Shown piece by piece: positions 22,817 through 24,590 of a stretch of DNA of 24,590 nt. This stretch comes from Coprobacillus sp. (GTDB lineage Bacteria; Bacillota_I; Bacilli_A; RFN20; CAG-826). The position numbers and the translations under genes are program-made. Each line of letters starts with the position of its first letter. The first letter of the stretch is position 1. The stretch is taken from positions 1-24,590 of the forward strand of contig JAJQAP010000085.1 of the NCBI GenBank assembly GCA_021203745.1, given 5' to 3'. The notes beneath the pieces are model-generated. The model made no database searches and was not told the origin of the DNA. It worked only from the letters and a program-made list of their open reading frames with translations.

Positions 22817-23719
22817 ATGACTGAATTTGTAATAGATAATACTATTTACCCATTAGGGAAAGATTTAGATGGTGAAGTAAAAACCACAAAAGATCTCCAC
22901 GATGTTCTTCTTGATATCGTAAAAGAGGTCGATAGGGTCTTTAGACTTCACCATTTAACTTATGCCCTTTATGCAGGAACCGCCCTAGGTCTATATAACT
23001 ACGGTGGTTTTATCCCATGGGACGATGATGTTGACCTTTTTATCCTCTATGAAGAGCTTCCAGATATCGTAAAAGCCTTAAAAGAAGACCTAGGTCCTGA
23101 TTACTACTTTGAATGCTACGAAACAAACAAGCGTTATAATGTTTTAATCCCCACAATAAAGATTAGAAAACGCAATACGTATATGAAAGAAAAGAACATT
23201 TTACTCCCTAATAGGACTAAATCAGGTGATGGCGTGTTTATCGATCTTGTCTGCTTTATGGGGTGCGCTTCTGACTATAAAGAAAGAATGAAAACCTATA
23301 AGTATTCTAAACGCAGAATGCCTCTATACTGCTTATTAGACGGTATATTACATATTCATCCCTATCACATGAAAAAGAAGATTAAGGAGCATGAAAAAGA
23401 GGTTGCTGAGTACTACCTAGATTCTCCATATCTATCTCAAACAGTCTGTTATCCCTTTTTAGACTGGTCAAAAGATAAAAATAAAAAGAAACTATATTCT
23501 AATAGAGCGGATCTTCTCCCAGTTAAAGAGTATATGTTTGAAGGAGTGATGCTATACTCCTTTAATAACTTAAAGCAGTACTGTATCGATGAATACGGAG
23601 AAAAGTCTTTAAGAGTAAAAGAGGGGGATAAGTGGGTTGATCCCTATCCAGAAAATAGAAGAAGTCCTCATCACCTTTCTAAATACTCATTAACGCGAGA
23701 AAAAGTAGTAAAAAAATAA
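22817..23719 (+). CDS. LicD-family nucleotidyltransferase-like protein
   Basis: A 300-residue protein with the LicD motif YAGTALGLYNYGGF followed by PWDDDVDLFI (about 52-76), which holds the paired metal-binding aspartates of the nucleotidyltransferase fold. LicD proteins transfer phosphocholine or related phospho-groups to cell-surface glycans, teichoic acids or glycoproteins. No signal peptide or membrane segment is seen, so it acts in the cytoplasm on lipid-linked or nascent acceptors. No Shine-Dalgarno site precedes the ATG, but the four-base gap to the upstream stop suggests translational coupling. The substrate cannot be inferred; no choline kinase or cytidylyltransferase gene is in the window. 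Confidence 0.88.
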   Translation: MTEFVIDNTIYPLGKDLDGEVKTTKDLHDVLLDIVKEVDRVFRLHHLTYALYAGTALGLYNYGGFIPWDDDVDLFILYEELPDIVKALKEDLGPDYYFECYETNKRYNVLIPTIKIRKRNTYMKEKNILLPNRTKSGDGVFIDLVCFMGCASDYKERMKTYKYSKRRMPLYCLLDGILHIHPYHMKKKIKEHEKEVAEYYLDSPYLSQTVCYPFLDWSKDKNKKKLYSNRADLLPVKEYMFEGVMLYSFNNLKQYCIDEYGEKSLRVKEGDKWVDPYPENRRSPHHLSKYSLTREKVVKK

Positions 23720-23727
23720 AAACGTAT

Positions 23728-23733
23728 TATAAT
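23728..23733 (+). promoter_or_regulatory. -10 element of the acidic lipoprotein gene (leaderless)
   Basis: Perfect TATAAT eight bases before the ATG at 23742 with no Shine-Dalgarno site, only eight bases after the licD-like stop. The -35 is weak. Confidence 0.45.
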
Positions 23734-23741
23734 ATTTAACT

Positions 23742-24443
23742 ATGAAAAAGAAATTGCCCCTTACTGTATGTTTAATATCTATTATCTCGCTTTCTTCATG
23801 CGCGGATATGGATACCCTTGGATATTGTTGTCTTAGTGAGCTTCTTACTGTCCCTTTAACTGAAGACTCCTACTACACTGAGGAAGAGTTATATGAAATG
23901 AGTGACTTTGTCTATGAAGTAACAGTCAAAGAACAGCAGTATTCAAATAGAGTGACAACATTTGACGTTAATCACCTCTTTATGAGTGATGAAGCCGCCC
24001 AAGCGGACAATGATCTTTATAACGAGACAAATGGACAAGAGGGTCTTCCAGGTTATAACTGGTACTTTACCTATTACGAACTAAAGGTTAACACCATCAT
24101 TAAAGAGGATATCGAGATTCCTACCTACTACGACGAGTATTTCCCTGATTGGGACGAAGAAGTGGATGGACTTAAATGTATGATTACCGCCGGGGCATTC
24201 TTCTTTGGGGCGACCGCAGATGAATGTGGATGCTATCACGCTAACACCGATGAAAACCTCATTATCGGTTATGACTACCGTGTTTATTTAAAGTACTGGG
24301 CGGAACAAGACTGTATTTTAACAACCACTGGCTCCTTAGGTCAGGGAGCGGTTCTCCTCACTAAGATTAACTCTCCTTATGATAATGACGAAGATGAAGA
24401 CTTAGAGGAAGATCTAGACTCTAGTGAAGAAGATAGCGAATAA
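23742..24443 (+). CDS. Acidic lipoprotein of unknown function
   Basis: A 233-residue protein with a lipoprotein signal peptide (lipobox LSSC, Cys20) and no recognised domain. The mature part has many Tyr, Asp and Glu residues, several Cys (GYCC, CMI, ECGCYH, DCI) that could form disulfides or bind metal, and ends in an Asp/Glu/Ser tail (about the last 25 residues). Contacts with a cation or a basic surface partner are possible. It follows the LicD-like gene by 22 bases but may have its own leaderless promoter. Confidence 0.8.
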   Translation: MKKKLPLTVCLISIISLSSCADMDTLGYCCLSELLTVPLTEDSYYTEEELYEMSDFVYEVTVKEQQYSNRVTTFDVNHLFMSDEAAQADNDLYNETNGQEGLPGYNWYFTYYELKVNTIIKEDIEIPTYYDEYFPDWDEEVDGLKCMITAGAFFFGATADECGCYHANTDENLIIGYDYRVYLKYWAEQDCILTTTGSLGQGAVLLTKINSPYDNDEDEDLEEDLDSSEEDSE

Positions 24444-24457
24444 AATAAATAAATTAT

Positions 24458-24486
24458 TTGACTAAGTATATATATTATATTAAGAT
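24458..24486 (+). promoter_or_regulatory. Promoter of the gene entering at the window end
   Basis: TTGACT (24458-24463), 17 bp, TAAGAT (24481-24486). The transcript would begin near 24492, directly at the hairpins described below. Confidence 0.6.
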
Positions 24487-24493
24487 AATAAGC

Positions 24494-24550
24494 GGTTAAG
24501 AAATTAACCTCTTACTTACTCTTGTAAGTGGCCAAGGCCACTTTTATTTT
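24494..24550 (+). terminator. Hairpin leader with terminator / possible attenuator
   Basis: GGTTAA-GAAA-TTAACC (24494-24509) is a perfect six-pair hairpin with a GNRA loop. It is followed by AAGTGGC-CAAG-GCCACTT (24526-24543) with a TATTTT tail, a strong intrinsic terminator. CTTAC (24511-24515) can pair with GTAAG (24524-24528), which overlaps the terminator's 5' arm, so the two folds exclude each other. It may simply end the lipoprotein transcript or act as an attenuator between the promoter at 24458 and the ATG at 24559. No T-box or known riboswitch consensus was seen. Confidence 0.65.
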
Positions 24551-24558
24551 TAGGGGAT

Positions 24559-24590
24559 ATGGAAAAAGAAGAGCTTAAAAACCTATTATC
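24559..24590 (+). CDS. 5' end of an unidentified gene (partial)
   Basis: An ATG with a close AGGGG upstream (24552-24556) begins an open frame MEKEELKNLL that runs off the window. Too short to identify; position after a promoter and hairpin leader supports a real start. Confidence 0.5.
   Translation, partial: MEKEELKNLL

Overview
The window is an AT-rich, densely coded segment that looks chromosomal and most likely comes from a low-GC Gram-positive bacterium (Bacillota, plausibly an uncultured gut member of Bacilli). Supporting signs are Sec/SPII lipoproteins with Ser-rich linkers, sigma-A type promoters (TTGACA/TATAAT), strong AGGAG Shine-Dalgarno sites on the lipoprotein genes, and U-tract intrinsic terminators. 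One gene (13568) ends in TGA and none needs TGA as Trp, so the standard bacterial code fits better than the mycoplasma code. I saw no rRNA, tRNA, CRISPR or transposase.

Layout. 1-1529: the end of an unidentified gene, a terminator and a polytopic membrane protein. 1550-3777: an AbiE-like (type IV) toxin-antitoxin locus with two paralogous AbiEi-like genes, each behind the same 18-bp palindromic promoter element, followed by an AbiEii nucleotidyltransferase toxin. 3794-10054: two large lipoprotein GH53 endo-beta-1,4-galactanases built from six copies of an unassigned ~110-residue beta-rich module plus the catalytic domain; the second also carries an Ig-like and a C-terminal CBM-like domain. 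10059-10732: a candidate type III toxin-antitoxin locus (promoter, two 49-nt pseudoknot repeats, weak terminator, 155-aa ToxN-like protein), followed by 33-nt T-rich repeats. 10893-13568: an AAA/DUF4143 ATPase, a flavin reductase-like protein and a HAD phosphatase. 13599-13864: a second, unrelated non-coding repeat array (four 46-nt units) with consensus promoter and terminator but no toxin gene; its variant unit carries compensatory base changes that support an H-type pseudoknot. 13922-20536: alpha-glucan genes (GH13 lipoprotein, pullulanase lipoprotein, cytoplasmic MalQ). 20585-24590: PsuG, a membrane/LRR protein, a LicD-family protein, an acidic lipoprotein, and an attenuator-like leader ahead of a gene cut by the window end.

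How it fits together. The lipoproteins would degrade pectic galactan (GH53) and starch or glycogen (GH13, pullulanase) at the outer face of the membrane, and MalQ would process maltodextrins in the cytoplasm; no sugar transporter lies in the window. Interleaved are two toxin-antitoxin loci of different type and an orphan type III-like antitoxin RNA. Several genes (105, 1573, 12780, 18975 minus, 21490 minus, 23742) have a -10 hexamer only 6-9 nt before the ATG and no Shine-Dalgarno site, suggesting leaderless mRNAs; polysaccharidase genes instead have long, sometimes structured leaders.

The most notable items are the two pseudoknot repeat arrays, above all the toxin-less one at 13599-13864. 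All family calls come from reading motifs; no database search was run.
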